Both the position numbers and the translations under genes were made by a program. The notes below the pieces were generated by a model that saw only the letters and a program-made list of their open reading frames with translations, made no database searches and was not told where the DNA came from. From the NCBI RefSeq assembly GCF_002208135.1, contig NZ_CP021646.1, forward strand, positions 286,001 through 350,000: a stretch of DNA of 64,000 nucleotides, read 5' to 3'. Shown here piece after piece: positions 17,306 through 27,792 of this stretch (positions are counted from its first letter, which is position 1; each line of letters opens with the position of its first letter). The DNA is from Pseudoalteromonas piscicida (GTDB taxonomy: Bacteria; Pseudomonadota; Gammaproteobacteria; Enterobacterales; Alteromonadaceae).

Positions 17306-18906
17306 TATTGCGGCTCCTTGGGCTTCATTAAAATTGCATTTTCCCGCAGTGGATAGACTGGGAGCGTAACAGCATGTTCCTTATTTTGATGCTGTGGTCG
17401 AGCGGTAGGCGCAAATTGTGCTACATTTGGGCAACGGCCGGTATCTATATGTGTCAACGCTGCGGCGAAGAGATCTTCTTCTTGACTACCTAGCGGTTCT
17501 GAGAAGTCATCAGCGACAATACAACCAGGCACTTGTGCGCTTAGACCGGTTTCGCCGCCACTTGAGGCTCCTGATGGGGTAAAGCCATCGGCATAAGCAT
17601 CAAAGCCCTTCGCATTTTCTGAACCAAATTGGATGGTGTAGTAAACCGTGCCGCAGTTTTGCGCGGGCACAAAGCCATATGGCTTGCCTCGAGTGGTACC
17701 ACCGATCAAAAAGACTTCAACATCAATGCCGCGCAGGCCATTAATCACGTTTTCACTGGCTGAAGCCGTGCCTCGTGTTGAGAGGATATAAACTCTAGGT
17801 AAGGTTACCGTGGGCAACGTGGTGGATGTAAACTTGTTTTCAGCCCAGTTTATTGCTCTAGACTCAAATTCTGTTCGCTCTTCTTCAGCAGTACGCTTGT
17901 CATTCAATGTGCTATAAGTGAAGGTTTTATTTAGGCTGCTGTTGCCCGCAACCATATACCCTAGTTGGGCTGCCATAATGACGCGACCACCACCGTTGTA
18001 ACGCATGTCGAGTACCAAGTCGTCTATTTGTTGTGTTTTAAATAGATTAAAGGCTTCAACCAATCCTTCTTGGGCTGTTGGAATAAATTGATTGAACTGC
18101 ACATATCCAATCTGCTTGTTGCCATAACTAACGACTTTAGCGTTTTGCACCGGTGAGGTTTCAATATCGACTGAAGTCAGGGTAACGGATTTTTCGTTGC
18201 CAGCTTTATCTTCAAATACAAAGTTATGTGGCTCGCTTTGCTCTGGCGACAGGCCTGCGTTCAGCGCTGTGGTATTATCGCTTGAAATAAAATCGACGCC
18301 GTCTATCGAGAGGATTTTATCTCCACGTACGATCCCTGCATTCGCTGCTGGTGAATTAGGCTCTACTGCGGCGACAGTAAAATTGCGTGGTGGTGATGTG
18401 GAAATAGCTGCCCAGCGAATGCCATAACCAGTTGCAACGCCCGACTGTGCTTCTTTTTGGAAGCTTTCATAAGATTCGTAGAAATGAAATTGATCTTTGG
18501 CATTGCCCGACGCCGTCGTTTGGTTTGTCTTTAATTGCTCAAAGTAATCAACAACGCTATCGAATTGTGTTGGGTCGTTATCTAGTACTTCGTCGTACCA
18601 AAGATAGGTTTCATTGGTAAAAGAGCGGAGCCACATCTTTTCATGCATCGCCGTACCGACCTTGTCGGGGTAAGGTTGGTTGTTATTGTATTTGTCTGTA
18701 CCCGTTCTTGGGGAGGCGCAATAGTTAATAAACTGACTTGACGCAGGAAATTGATTAAACGTCCAAATTGGCGGCTCGGTTTGTCCCTTGTTATCACCTG
18801 GGATATCGGTGTCTAATGAATCGCTGCCACCGCCACCACAAGCAGCTAATAACAAACTCATTGCTGTTGATGCGAAAACTAGAGTAATACGTTGCATCGT
18901 ATTCAC
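17305..18906 (-). CDS. S41 family C-terminal processing peptidase, lipoprotein
   Basis: 533 residues. The signal peptide has lipobox LLAAC at about 19-23, then a Gly/Ser linker (GGGGSDS), so it is anchored in the envelope. A PDZ-like domain lies at about 165-240 (VEPNSPAANAGIVRGDKILSI). The S41 catalytic core follows, with DLVLDMRYNGGG and the nucleophile region STRGTASASENVINGL, where Ser would be the catalytic residue. Its architecture matches the secreted S41 peptidases common in marine gammaproteobacteria rather than E. coli Prc. Substrate unknown. Coupled to the following lipoprotein gene. Confidence 0.85.
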   Translation of the reverse strand: MNTMQRITLVFASTAMSLLLAACGGGGSDSLDTDIPGDNKGQTEPPIWTFNQFPASSQFINYCASPRTGTDKYNNNQPYPDKVGTAMHEKMWLRSFTNETYLWYDEVLDNDPTQFDSVVDYFEQLKTNQTTASGNAKDQFHFYESYESFQKEAQSGVATGYGIRWAAISTSPPRNFTVAAVEPNSPAANAGIVRGDKILSIDGVDFISSDNTTALNAGLSPEQSEPHNFVFEDKAGNEKSVTLTSVDIETSPVQNAKVVSYGNKQIGYVQFNQFIPTAQEGLVEAFNLFKTQQIDDLVLDMRYNGGGRVIMAAQLGYMVAGNSSLNKTFTYSTLNDKRTAEEERTEFESRAINWAENKFTSTTLPTVTLPRVYILSTRGTASASENVINGLRGIDVEVFLIGGTTRGKPYGFVPAQNCGTVYYTIQFGSENAKGFDAYADGFTPSGASSGGETGLSAQVPGCIVADDFSEPLGSQEEDLFAAALTHIDTGRCPNVAQFAPTARPQHQNKEHAVTLPVYPLRENAILMKPKEPQ

Positions 18907-18960
18907 GTTCCTGTTTTAGTCGTATGACTAAAAACTAGCACCGCTTGGGTTATCTCGCAA

Positions 18961-19581
18961 TCACTGTTTCTGCCAAGCCGTGAATAATTTTCGCTGCTGT
19001 GGGGAGATTTTTAGCCCATAGGTTTTTTCCATGTAAAAATACGCATCAGCGATGCGTTTTCTTGCATATTCTGGTGGTTCAATTCGGCGTAATTTAAAGT
19101 CTATCTTGACTGGACACGCGCCATAGCTCGCTTCAGTACTTGGTAACATGCCAAAACGAAAGTTAGATCGATCCCCGTTTATTTCACCAATTGCTGGCGC
19201 AAGATTGTGAATATCTGCTTCCATCTTTCTAAATTGCTCACTAACTTTACGGCAGTTTTTTCTGCCCCCATCTTGCCAGCACTGCAACTGATGTCCAAAT
19301 TCCCACGCGGGCACGATATGCTCCCACTCAATACGGTGAGCACGGACGTTTTCTTTGCCATTGCGAGTGTAAGGTAACCTCGGGGTATAACCACAACTTG
19401 CAACATCTGGCACCAGCTTTTTACCTTGCTTTTTGATATTACAATTACAATATAGAGTGCGGGTATTGTCTGTAACTTGTTGTGATAAGTGTTTTTTTGC
19501 TTGATAGAAAGATGTGAACTCTTGGGCGTTTGCCGTTAATACAAATAAGCTAAGCGCTAAGATATAGCAATATCGTGACAT
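18961..19581 (-). CDS. Endonuclease I (EndA/Dns family), secreted
   Basis: 206 residues, signal peptide to about TANA-Q (residue 19). The mature protein shows the EndA beta-beta-alpha-metal site in RIEWEHIVPAWEFGHQ, with the catalytic His, followed by DIHNLAPAIGEINGDRSNFRFG. Four or more Cys are likely disulfide-bonded, as in Vibrio Dns/EndA. These enzymes degrade DNA non-specifically in the periplasm or outside the cell. It is close to a second, larger nuclease gene at 22261. A separate start codon and a 54-bp spacer separate it from the S41 gene. Confidence 0.9.
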   Translation of the reverse strand: MSRYCYILALSLFVLTANAQEFTSFYQAKKHLSQQVTDNTRTLYCNCNIKKQGKKLVPDVASCGYTPRLPYTRNGKENVRAHRIEWEHIVPAWEFGHQLQCWQDGGRKNCRKVSEQFRKMEADIHNLAPAIGEINGDRSNFRFGMLPSTEASYGACPVKIDFKLRRIEPPEYARKRIADAYFYMEKTYGLKISPQQRKLFTAWQKQ

Positions 19582-19666
19582 AACCTCTCACCAAATGGTG
19601 GAATACAGGGAATGTCACTATATCAAAAAAATCATCAATACCAACAAGAGTATACGGTAAGGCCCT

Positions 19667-20379
19667 TTATTTATTCAGAGCAGGGCGACGTTTTCGCCAA
19701 GGTGGAGATTGCAATAATAACAATATCCCTGTTAGACAAAAGAGCACACTCGTAGCGGCGAAGGAAATGAGCAAGGGGTTATTAAAATCCTCACGTTCGT
19801 CGTAATCCATAATGTGTAACATCCAAAAAAAATCAAAGATGCGCCACAATGTGCTACGAACCGTCACAACTTCACCGCTGGTTGCGCTTAAGTACAGTGT
19901 GGTGGATAGGATATCGTTATATTCGACTCGCCAAACATCTTCCTTGTAACCTGCTTCTCTGGGGGCTGTGGCAAGTCGTTCAATATGGCGCACATCTGCT
20001 TTTATTAGGAGGTATTTGCTGGCCTGTTTTATGATTTGCTGTTGATTTGGAGTGGTAAAAGGTGCGCCTGTAATCCCGTTGAAAATAAGCTGCTCATCTT
20101 GGTTGAGTTTGATGATGGGGTATCGAGAAAATGGCCGAACTGGATTTGGCGCACTTGCACCGTGCTTTGTACTAACTGATTGAGATCAGCTTGGTACACG
20201 GCAGTGGGAAAGGGGTTGTCTAAACTTCTATTCGCTAAGTGTTTACCATGGATCTTTTCCAATGGGATGGCGCTCATGACCAGCCCGCCTAATAGCCAAG
20301 CAAAGATCTGCAAAAACAGTAAATAGCCAAGGTACTTGTGGAGTTTACGCGCGGGTTTTAGCAGTTTTTTAATCATCAC
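19667..20379 (-). pseudogene. PepSY-associated transmembrane protein, frameshifted
   Basis: The start at about 20376-20379 gives MIKKLLKPARKLHKYLGYLLFLQIFAWLLGGLVMSAI (membrane helix about 15-37). The frame is lost near 20134-20138 (TTCGG on the minus strand), and the other reading frame continues RPFSRYPIIKLNQDEQLIFNGITG to RHIERLATAPREAGYKEDVWRVEY. A C-terminal membrane helix follows (LLISFAATSVLFCLTGILLLL). Restoring one base gives a single ~237-residue protein with a periplasmic PepSY-like domain between two helices. Such proteins often accompany iron-uptake or reductase genes, but none is adjacent here. Single-base loss or sequencing error. Confidence 0.75.
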
Positions 20380-20531
20380 AATATGTTATTCTAGTTGTTC
20401 GTGAGTATGATAACTATAACGCACGGTGCTTAGAATGTGACAAATTGTCGCATTGTCCGTTGAGTAATGTTCTTATCACACTGATAAATAGGTCATTACT
20501 AGATTTAGCTTTACAAGGTAGCTTTTAATAC

Positions 20532-20912
20532 ATGTCTGAAATTCAATTTTTAAATGTCGATTTGGAACTGGAGTCAAAGCAAGATATCAGTGCGCTAGTT
20601 TCGGATTTAAAGAAAAATGCTATCGTGCTGCATTACGATCAAGATGACTATCGTCAATTGGCTCGCATCGAAGCAAATACCAATGAATTAACTCCTGATA
20701 AAGCGATTAACCAATTGTGTGAGTTAATTGAGTCTTGCTCTAAAGCGGCACTTAAACAATGGCTAGGTTGTACCAAGCGTACATTTGATATTGGCTTTAA
20801 CTCAGGCAAGTCACCCAAGTGCTTTTCGCAAGCACTACAGGCAGATACGTTACTTAGGATCTCTGCAATTGGTGCTGGAATAGAAATTACTATCTACCCA
20901 GTAGAAGAATAA
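20532..20912 (+). CDS. Hypothetical protein, possibly DUF4279-like
   Basis: 126 residues, no signal peptide or membrane helix. The C-terminal half (CELIESCSKAALKQWLGCTKRTFDIGFNSG, then LLRISAIGAGIEITIYP) resembles the strand-helix-strand ending of DUF4279-type proteins; I hold this only loosely. Function not recognised. It has its own RBS (AAGGTAGC). No related neighbours: the upstream gene is divergent and DUF3103 follows 118 bp on. Confidence 0.6.
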   Translation: MSEIQFLNVDLELESKQDISALVSDLKKNAIVLHYDQDDYRQLARIEANTNELTPDKAINQLCELIESCSKAALKQWLGCTKRTFDIGFNSGKSPKCFSQALQADTLLRISAIGAGIEITIYPVEE

Positions 20913-21030
20913 AAACGCTAAAAGCTAGATAAAATTGTTTTATATGTTAATCATGTTAACTTATTGATAATTTAATTTTGTTGTTTTATCTTGTTTATTC
21001 CAAAACACGGATTATTTCTAGGAACGCAAG

Positions 21031-22200
21031 ATGAAACAACATGTAACACTCTCTTCACTAATGATAGCCATGCTCGGCGGAATGTCTTTCGCAAGCTCAG
21101 CAGCAGACAAGGCTAATCTTAATACCTACAGCGCGCTGAAGCAGCTTGATAAATTTAATACCGCACCAGTTCAAGTTGCTGATATAAAGAAGCAACTTGC
21201 GAAAAAATTAGCGCTATCACTTAATCACCTAGGTCCCCAAGTTCAAACTCAACTTAGTCAGTATCAAGATGCTGTTTCACTAGAACAGCTACAAGTTCAG
21301 GGGTCAACTAAGCAGCTCATGACAGAAGCGAGCCAGTACACTCGCTCGTTAAAAGGCTTGACCGACAATAGTTCTAATCTATATCAGCTGCGTATTGCTT
21401 CTAGTGAAATGCTTGCAAAGTGGCAACAAGGTGAAGCGCCATTAATTGCTTTTTCGCCTAAAGGTGATGACAAGCACTGGCAATATGTAGAGGCCTTTGA
21501 TGAGCACGGTCAATTGCATTTACTTGACGCCCATACAATGCCAGAGCGACCTGTATTAATCGTTGAACTTGATAGCAGTAAGGTAAAACGGGAAGGGATT
21601 CAGGTAATGAAGCAAGTGTTTGCCAAGCAAGGCTTAGCAATGCCATCAATGGAGGTGCAGACAAACGATGATGGTGAGCCTATTTCAACTAGTGTATTAA
21701 AGAAAATTCGACTAAATGATGATGAAGAGCCTTGGGTATCAGGGGCTGCTGAAGTCTACGGCATTGTGACTGGCGTCAATCCATCACGAGATGAACCCAT
21801 TCTAGATATCGTGGATATGCCGTATTTAGACCACGATGGTACGGACTATACGCCTAACCAAATTATCATTCACTGGGAGCGATATCGTTGGCAAGCTGCA
21901 GATCTATTGCTGATGGAACAAGACGATAATACTAATTATCAAGACTTAGCAACAACGCTGTTGGATATCGTGACGCAAGTGATGCGCGCTATTCCTGATC
22001 CCAATGTTCAAGGTTATGCGATTATTCCGCAACTGACGAACCAATTGATAAAAGCGATGCCAGGCCATTGGTTTACTAACGATGATGACTATGTTGATGT
22101 GTTTTATACGTTGTTTGAAGGACAAACTTACAACGGGCATATGGGCGCAAGTGGTAATGCGAAAGTGACGATTGAGCCACTTACAATTAATCCTCGCTAA
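21031..22200 (+). CDS. DUF3103 family secreted protein
   Basis: 389 residues with a signal peptide ending near SSA-AD (about 24). The layout fits DUF3103, known from Vibrio and Pseudoalteromonas exported proteins: an N-terminal helical region, a central ELDSSKVKREG strand, then WVSGAAEVYGIVTGV and an acidic C-terminal domain with DDDYVDVFYTLFEGQTY. The C-terminal region is rich in Asp and Asn, so calcium binding is possible. Function unknown. RBS AGGAACG. It converges on the modular nuclease gene across a shared terminator. Confidence 0.75.
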   Translation: MKQHVTLSSLMIAMLGGMSFASSAADKANLNTYSALKQLDKFNTAPVQVADIKKQLAKKLALSLNHLGPQVQTQLSQYQDAVSLEQLQVQGSTKQLMTEASQYTRSLKGLTDNSSNLYQLRIASSEMLAKWQQGEAPLIAFSPKGDDKHWQYVEAFDEHGQLHLLDAHTMPERPVLIVELDSSKVKREGIQVMKQVFAKQGLAMPSMEVQTNDDGEPISTSVLKKIRLNDDEEPWVSGAAEVYGIVTGVNPSRDEPILDIVDMPYLDHDGTDYTPNQIIIHWERYRWQAADLLLMEQDDNTNYQDLATTLLDIVTQVMRAIPDPNVQGYAIIPQLTNQLIKAMPGHWFTNDDDYVDVFYTLFEGQTYNGHMGASGNAKVTIEPLTINPR

Positions 22201-22225
22201 ATAATAGCCAAAGTGATGTTATTGA

Positions 22226-22250
22226 AAAAAGGCCAGTAACTGGCCTTTTT
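22226..22250. terminator. Bidirectional terminator between the DUF3103 and nuclease genes
   Basis: GGCCAGTAACTGGCC palindromic core with A5 before and T5 after, so it works on both strands for the two convergent genes. Confidence 0.88.
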
Positions 22251-22260
22251 ATTATTATAG

Positions 22261-23871
22261 TTACCAAATTGCTTCGACAAACTCTGGATGGTCTACAAAT
22301 GGATTTCGGTTACCCTGAAATTCGTATGCTGCTTGGTTGCGCGCTTGCTCTAGGGCATCGACAGGATCTTCGTTATGCCATCTTTTTAGCATGTTGACGA
22401 CCCAAGTTTCGAATACTTGGTTTTGTGTGCCATTGAGGACAGCATTGCTGTAGCTGGTATTATTCTGCCAATTTGCAATCACATTTTGATAACGCGTTGC
22501 CATATAGAAGTAGGCACGAGCAAAGTCACCTTTGAAATTGTCAATTGGCTCAAACACGGTACCGCTGTAGTTAATGCCAGATGCTGAACCTAGGCGACTA
22601 CCGTTACTTGAAGTATAAGAGGCACTTCCTACTTCACCAAATGGATAGTTACTGCGCTTCGAATTTACATAGCCATCGGAAGCAAAAATATGATGGATAT
22701 CTGAATTCATCGGCTCTACTTGACCGCCAAACCAAGATTTAGGGAAAGAGTGCTCACGGTTATAACAATCGCCTTCACTTCTGTAACTGCCGCATTGTGA
22801 TCCGGTGGAGACATAAGTGATGCTGTCGTTTGCGGTTGGTTTTTCAGAATAGCGATCTAATATAGTGTTATCTTTTTCAAAATAGCGGTCGCGCTCATTC
22901 TGATCGATAAAACTCCAAATTGCAGAATAACCTTGTGATTGGTGGTTACGAATAATCTGGTGTAGCTCTGTTTTTAGTGCGTAACCATTAAGTCCTACAG
23001 TCGAGGCATAGTAACCATCGCCGGAGGGCGGAGGCGTGGTTGTGCCAAGCGTAAAGGTATGATCTTGACGGTTACTGAACTGGCCGCCGGAAGCAAGCGT
23101 TGTACTCGCATGCGTTAAGGTGTATTGGCCATGACCATTGGTGCAACAAATCCCATCACCGTAGCTATCTAAAATCGTAAAGGTATAACTACCGTCTGCA
23201 AGGCATAGGTTTTCGTTTACCGATTGATTATTACTATAGCCACTACCACTAGCAACCGTTGTATTGGTAGAATTAGTAATTTGCCAGCTCGTTTCGCTAC
23301 CATAATTGTCGGTCACCAAAGCGAGGTTGACACTATTATTTTGACAGCTCTGAGGTGGCTCTGGTGTAGTAGAAGTTGGACCAAAGCCGTCAACGTAGAT
23401 GGTTTCATTACCATCAAAACCACTACCATCGTAAAAACGCAAGCCAACATTAATCGCGGTCGTTGAGGTTGCGGTATAGGTATAGCTAAGCTGTTGCCAC
23501 TGACCAACATTGAACTGATCTGAATAGCCATGATAGCCGTCCACCACTAAACGTGCTTTGACGCCGCCTTCCGTGTGATAGACCCAAGTGCTAAATTGAT
23601 AGCTTTTACCCGCTTCAACGTTCACTTGCTGTTGTAAGTCTGTGCTACTTTGCGTTGCTGTGGCTACCTGCACCGCTGCGGCAAGATTACCGTCTTTTAC
23701 TGGCGTAGTAACCGAGGTAAGTGTAATGCCCGAGTCTATCGTCGTCCATCCACTTGGTACTTGACCACTCCAGCTTTCGAAACTGCCATTTGTAACTTCT
23801 GCAGCAGCGCTTAAGCTGAGAATTGAGCAACAAGAACTGAGTATTAGGTTTATATATTTCCCGTGTTTCAT
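22261..23871 (-). CDS. Secreted modular endonuclease I family protein
   Basis: About 536 residues (start at 23871, MKHGKYINL; an in-frame ATG four codons upstream is possible). It has a signal peptide (SILSLSAAA). A carbohydrate-binding-like beta-sandwich (about 25-165) opens with NGSFESWSGQVPSGW. A second beta domain with LDSYGDGICCTNGHGQY (about 180-285) follows, then a Pro/Gly linker. The catalytic domain has the EndA-type CYNREHSFPKSWFGG and MNSDIHHIFASDGYVNSKRSN. The nuclease domain is of the Bacillus BsnA / marine extracellular type. The added domains suggest tethering to polysaccharide or particles while degrading DNA, an inference. Second secreted DNase within 3 kb. Confidence 0.85.
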   Translation of the reverse strand: MKHGKYINLILSSCCSILSLSAAAEVTNGSFESWSGQVPSGWTTIDSGITLTSVTTPVKDGNLAAAVQVATATQSSTDLQQQVNVEAGKSYQFSTWVYHTEGGVKARLVVDGYHGYSDQFNVGQWQQLSYTYTATSTTAINVGLRFYDGSGFDGNETIYVDGFGPTSTTPEPPQSCQNNSVNLALVTDNYGSETSWQITNSTNTTVASGSGYSNNQSVNENLCLADGSYTFTILDSYGDGICCTNGHGQYTLTHASTTLASGGQFSNRQDHTFTLGTTTPPPSGDGYYASTVGLNGYALKTELHQIIRNHQSQGYSAIWSFIDQNERDRYFEKDNTILDRYSEKPTANDSITYVSTGSQCGSYRSEGDCYNREHSFPKSWFGGQVEPMNSDIHHIFASDGYVNSKRSNYPFGEVGSASYTSSNGSRLGSASGINYSGTVFEPIDNFKGDFARAYFYMATRYQNVIANWQNNTSYSNAVLNGTQNQVFETWVVNMLKRWHNEDPVDALEQARNQAAYEFQGNRNPFVDHPEFVEAIW

Positions 23872-24168
23872 TTTTAGTCTCATTATTATGAATATCTGTA
23901 TTATTGATTTGTCTGTATATGACAGTTTGATTTTGAATCAAAACTGTTACGGTAATGTTAAACTTTTTGGTGGTTAAATATCGAACTTCTTTTAATCTGT
24001 TTTCTTTGGACTTTTCAATCTTCAATAACTAAAAGGAATATAAAAGCAGATTCTATTCTTTTTGATCTCTCAATTTGCCACGTATGCTTCACGCTAATAA
24101 AAGTAGGCTACGCTGCGTGCGAGCCAGTTATGCAATGAGCAAGCAAAACCTTTTGGGTACGGGGATCC

Positions 24169-25988
24169 ATGATGTTGTTAAGTCAACTTAATGCTGCAGC
24201 AAGTCCGCTGACACATGAACAACTGCAAAAACTACAAGGCTTAGTTGGAGAGTTAAATCCAATCCAACAGGCATGGGTGAGTGGCTATTTAGCTGCAACC
24301 GCAAATTCAACTGCATTATCAGGCATTGCTGGACAAGCAACAGCGGGCGCTGACGAGTCTGCACCTCTGACGATTTTATTTGGTTCACAAACCGGTAACG
24401 CAAAAGGGGTAGCAAACCAAATTAAAGCACAGGCAGAAGCGCGTGGCTTGACGACTAAGTTGGTTAATATGGCCGACTACAAACCTGCAAACCTGAAGAA
24501 AGAAAAGTTTTTAGTGATTGCTGTCTCTACTTACGGTGAGGGAGAACCACCAGAAGATGCAGAGGCATTGCATGAATTCTTAGCCGGTAAGAAAGCACCT
24601 AAACTTGAGGGTGTAAAGCAAGCTGTGATTGGTCTTGGTGATTCAAGCTATGAGTTCTTTTGCCAAACGGCAAAGGATTTTGAGGCGCGCTTAGCTGCCC
24701 TTGGCGCTGAAATTGTTGTGCCGCGTGCTGACTTAGATGTGGATTATGAGGCTGAAGCCGAGGCGTGGATAGCACAGGCGCTAGATGCATTAGAGCCCGC
24801 GCTTAAAGCTCAGCAGCAGGCGGGGGTGGTAATGTTATCAGCATGCCGTTTGGTGCTCCTCAGGCAGCGGTGAGTCAATATACTAAGCAAAACCCATTTG
24901 CGGCTGAGCTGAGCGTGGTACAAAAGATCACTGGCAGAAACTCAAGCAAAGATGTGCGTCACATTGAAATCTCGCTAGAGGGTTCAGATATCACTTATCA
25001 GCCGGGTGATTCACTTGGTGTGTACTTCTTAAATGATCCGCAAGAAGTGGCGGCAGTGATCGATGTCTTAAAACTCGACAAAGCACAAACCGTAAAAGTA
25101 GGTGAACTCACCGTTTCATTAGAAATGGCGTTAATTGAACATCTTGAGCTAACACAGTCGTATCCCGGCTTTGTCGAGAAGTATGCGATTGCAACTGGGA
25201 ATGAGGAACTAAGTGCACTTGCAAACGATAAAGCGGCATTGCGTGCTTATATTGAAGAACGGCAAATCTTTGATGTGATTAAGCAAAACCCTGCACACAT
25301 TGAGGCGCAAGCACTCGTTGATTGCTGTCGCAAATTACAAGCTCGCCTATACTCTATCGCCTCAAGCCAAGCTGAGGTGGAAGAAGAGGTGCATTTAACT
25401 GTAGGCTTAGTTGAATTTGATACTTTTGGTGAAAAGCACTTTGGCGGCTGCTCAGGTTATTTAGCGAATCGTGCTGAAGAAGGCACGAAAGTGAAAGTAT
25501 TCAGTGAGCACAATGACAACTTTAGGTTACCAGTCGACAATACCACACCTGTGATCATGGTTGGCCCAGGTACAGGTATTGCACCGTTCAGAGCCTTTCT
25601 GCAAGAGCGGGAGGCGCGTGAAGCCGAGGGGGAAAACTGGCTGTTCTTTGGTAATCCACACTTTACAGAAGATTTCCTCTATCAAGTAGAAATTCAACAG
25701 TACGTAAAGTCGGGTCTGTTAACACATGTAGATTTGGCATTTAGCCGTGATCAGGCAGAAAAGATTTACGTGCAAGATAGACTACGCGAGAAGGGCGACG
25801 CTGTATTTGCGTGGCTTGAAAAGGGCGCCCATTTTTATGTCTGTGGTGATGCCAGTAGGATGGCCAAAGATGTACACCAAGCACTTATCGACATTATTAA
25901 AACCCATGGAGGGAAAGATGATGAACAAGCGGAGCAATATCTTAAAGCATTGCGTAGCGCAAACCGTTATCAGAAAGACGTTTACTAA
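24169..25988 (+). pseudogene. cysJ: Sulfite reductase flavoprotein CysJ, apparent frameshift
   Basis: Alpha subunit of NADPH-sulfite reductase, which passes electrons from NADPH through FAD and FMN to CysI. The N-terminal part (24169 on) has the flavodoxin FMN site LFGSQTGNAKG and STYGEGEPP. The frame is lost at a run of five G's (24822-24826) and ends at 24873. The other frame carries the FAD/NADP reductase part: RLYSIASS, GPGTGIAPFRAF, FYVCGDASRMAKDV and the YQKDVY C-terminus, which is typical of intact CysJ. A sixth G would join them as AGGGNVISMPFGAP, giving ~606 residues. A homopolymer miscall is likely, since cysI and cysH follow intact. Confidence 0.9.
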
Positions 25989-26032
25989 CGCGTCTTGTTA
26001 TACCGTCAGCCAATTTTAATGTAGGAAAGACA

Positions 26033-27754
26033 ATGAGCAACTCTGAAATCAAACCGAATAGTAAGCTCGATGCAAGCGCAAAGTTTTCTGATAATGAGCG
26101 TTTGAAGTCACAAAGTGCCCACTTACGTGGCACAATTTCAACGGATCTGACCGATCAACTAACCGGCGGCTTTACTGCGGATAACTTCCAATTGATCCGT
26201 TTCCACGGTATGTATCAGCAAGACGACCGCGATATCCGCCCCGAGCGCACTAAGCAACGCCTTGAGCCACTGCATAACGTGATGCTTCGTGCTCGTATGC
26301 CTGGTGGTATCATTAAACCACATCAGTGGTTGGCGATTGACGAGTTTGCAGCGGATAAAACCATGTATGGCAGCATTCGTCTGACAACACGTCAAACTTT
26401 CCAGTTCCACGGTGTACTGAAGCCAAACATCAAAGGGATGCATCAGCTGCTGAATAGTGTCGGTATCGATTCTATTGCGACGGCGGGGGACGTAAACCGC
26501 AACGTGTTATGTACAACTAACCCAGTCGAGTCCGAGTTACATCAAGAAGCGTACGAATGGGCGGCTAAAATTTCAGAGCACCTGCTACCCAAAACCAAAG
26601 CTTACGCTGAGATCTGGTTGAACGGTGAAAAAACCGAGACAACGGCAGAGCCGATTTTGGGTGATACGTATTTACCTCGTAAGTTCAAAACTACGGTGAC
26701 TATCCCTCCGAATAATGAAGTCGATGTGCATGCCAATGACCTCAACTTTGTTGCTATCGCAGATGAAGGCAAGCTTGTTGGCTTTAATGTGCTTGTGGGT
26801 GGTGGTTTGGCGATGACACATGGTGACGTTAATACCTATCCACGTAAAGCAGATGACCTTGGCTTTATTCCGCTTGAGCACACGCTTGCCGTTGCTGAAC
26901 ATGTGGTTTCTGTGCAACGTGACTGGGGTAACCGGGTAAACCGTAAAAATGCAAAAACCAAATATACGCTAGATACATTTGGCACAGAGGTGTTTAAAGC
27001 GGAAGTTGAAAACCGTGCCGGTATGAAGTTTGAGCCAAGCCGTCCTTATGAATTCACTCACCGCGGCGACCGTTTTGGCTGGGTTGAAGGAATTGATGGG
27101 AAACATCATTTGACGGTGTTTATCGAAAATGGCCGTATTTTAGACTTCCCAGATAAACCACTGAAAACAGGTTGTCGCAAAATTGCTGAAATCCATAAAG
27201 GGGATTTCCGCATGACTGCAAACCAAAACTTAATCATTGCTGGAGTTGCTGCTGAAGATAAAGCCGAAATCGAACAAATTGCCCGCGAGCATGGTTTGAT
27301 AGATAGCAAGCATTCAGAGCAGCGCAAGAACTCGATGGCGTGTGTATCGCTACCGACGTGTCCACTTGCGATGGCAGAAGCGGAGCGCTATTTACCTGAG
27401 CTTGTGACAAAGGTAGAAAGCTTGCTCGTCAAGCATGAGGTTGCTGAAGAGAATATTATCCTTCGCGTAGTTGGCTGCCCTAACGGCTGTGGCCGAGCGA
27501 TGCTAGCCGAAGTGGGGTTTGTGGGTAAAGGTCCTGGTAAATACAATATGTATTTAGGCGGTAACCGTGCTGGTACTCGTATTCCTAAGCTGTACTTGGA
27601 GAATGTCGGCGAAGACGTTTTCCTTCCAGCCCTTGATGAGCTGATTGGCCAGTGGGTCAGCGAGCGCAATGATGGTGAATGTTTTGGTGATTATGTTATT
27701 CGCAAAGAAATTGTTGCGGAAGTAAAAGTGTCAAAAACTGATTTCCACGCTTGA
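26033..27754 (+). CDS. cysI: Sulfite reductase hemoprotein CysI
   Basis: 573-residue beta subunit of assimilatory sulfite reductase; with CysJ it reduces sulfite to sulfide with six electrons. Siroheme/4Fe-4S ligands appear as [11 protein letters not shown] (about 441, CX5C pattern) and [10 protein letters not shown] (about 481, CX3C). The N-terminal ferredoxin-like half has RTTRQ-type [12 protein letters not shown], which contacts siroheme. Length is as in E. coli. It lies 44 bp after cysJ and 38 bp before the cysH ATG, so cysJIH is an operon. Siroheme comes from cysG at 44284. Confidence 0.98.
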   Translation: MSNSEIKPNSKLDASAKFSDNERLKSQSAHLRGTISTDLTDQLTGGFTADNFQLIRFHGMYQQDDRDIRPERTKQRLEPLHNVMLRARMPGGIIKPHQWLAIDEFAADKTMYGSIRLTTRQTFQFHGVLKPNIKGMHQLLNSVGIDSIATAGDVNRNVLCTTNPVESELHQEAYEWAAKISEHLLPKTKAYAEIWLNGEKTETTAEPILGDTYLPRKFKTTVTIPPNNEVDVHANDLNFVAIADEGKLVGFNVLVGGGLAMTHGDVNTYPRKADDLGFIPLEHTLAVAEHVVSVQRDWGNRVNRKNAKTKYTLDTFGTEVFKAEVENRAGMKFEPSRPYEFTHRGDRFGWVEGIDGKHHLTVFIENGRILDFPDKPLKTGCRKIAEIHKGDFRMTANQNLIIAGVAAEDKAEIEQIAREHGLIDSKHSEQRKNSMACVSLPTCPLAMAEAERYLPELVTKVESLLVKHEVAEENIILRVVGCPNGCGRAMLAEVGFVGKGPGKYNMYLGGNRAGTRIPKLYLENVGEDVFLPALDELIGQWVSERNDGECFGDYVIRKEIVAEVKVSKTDFHA

Positions 27755-27792
27755 TTTAGAACGGGCAGTTAAACTGCCCATTGGATGAGAAA

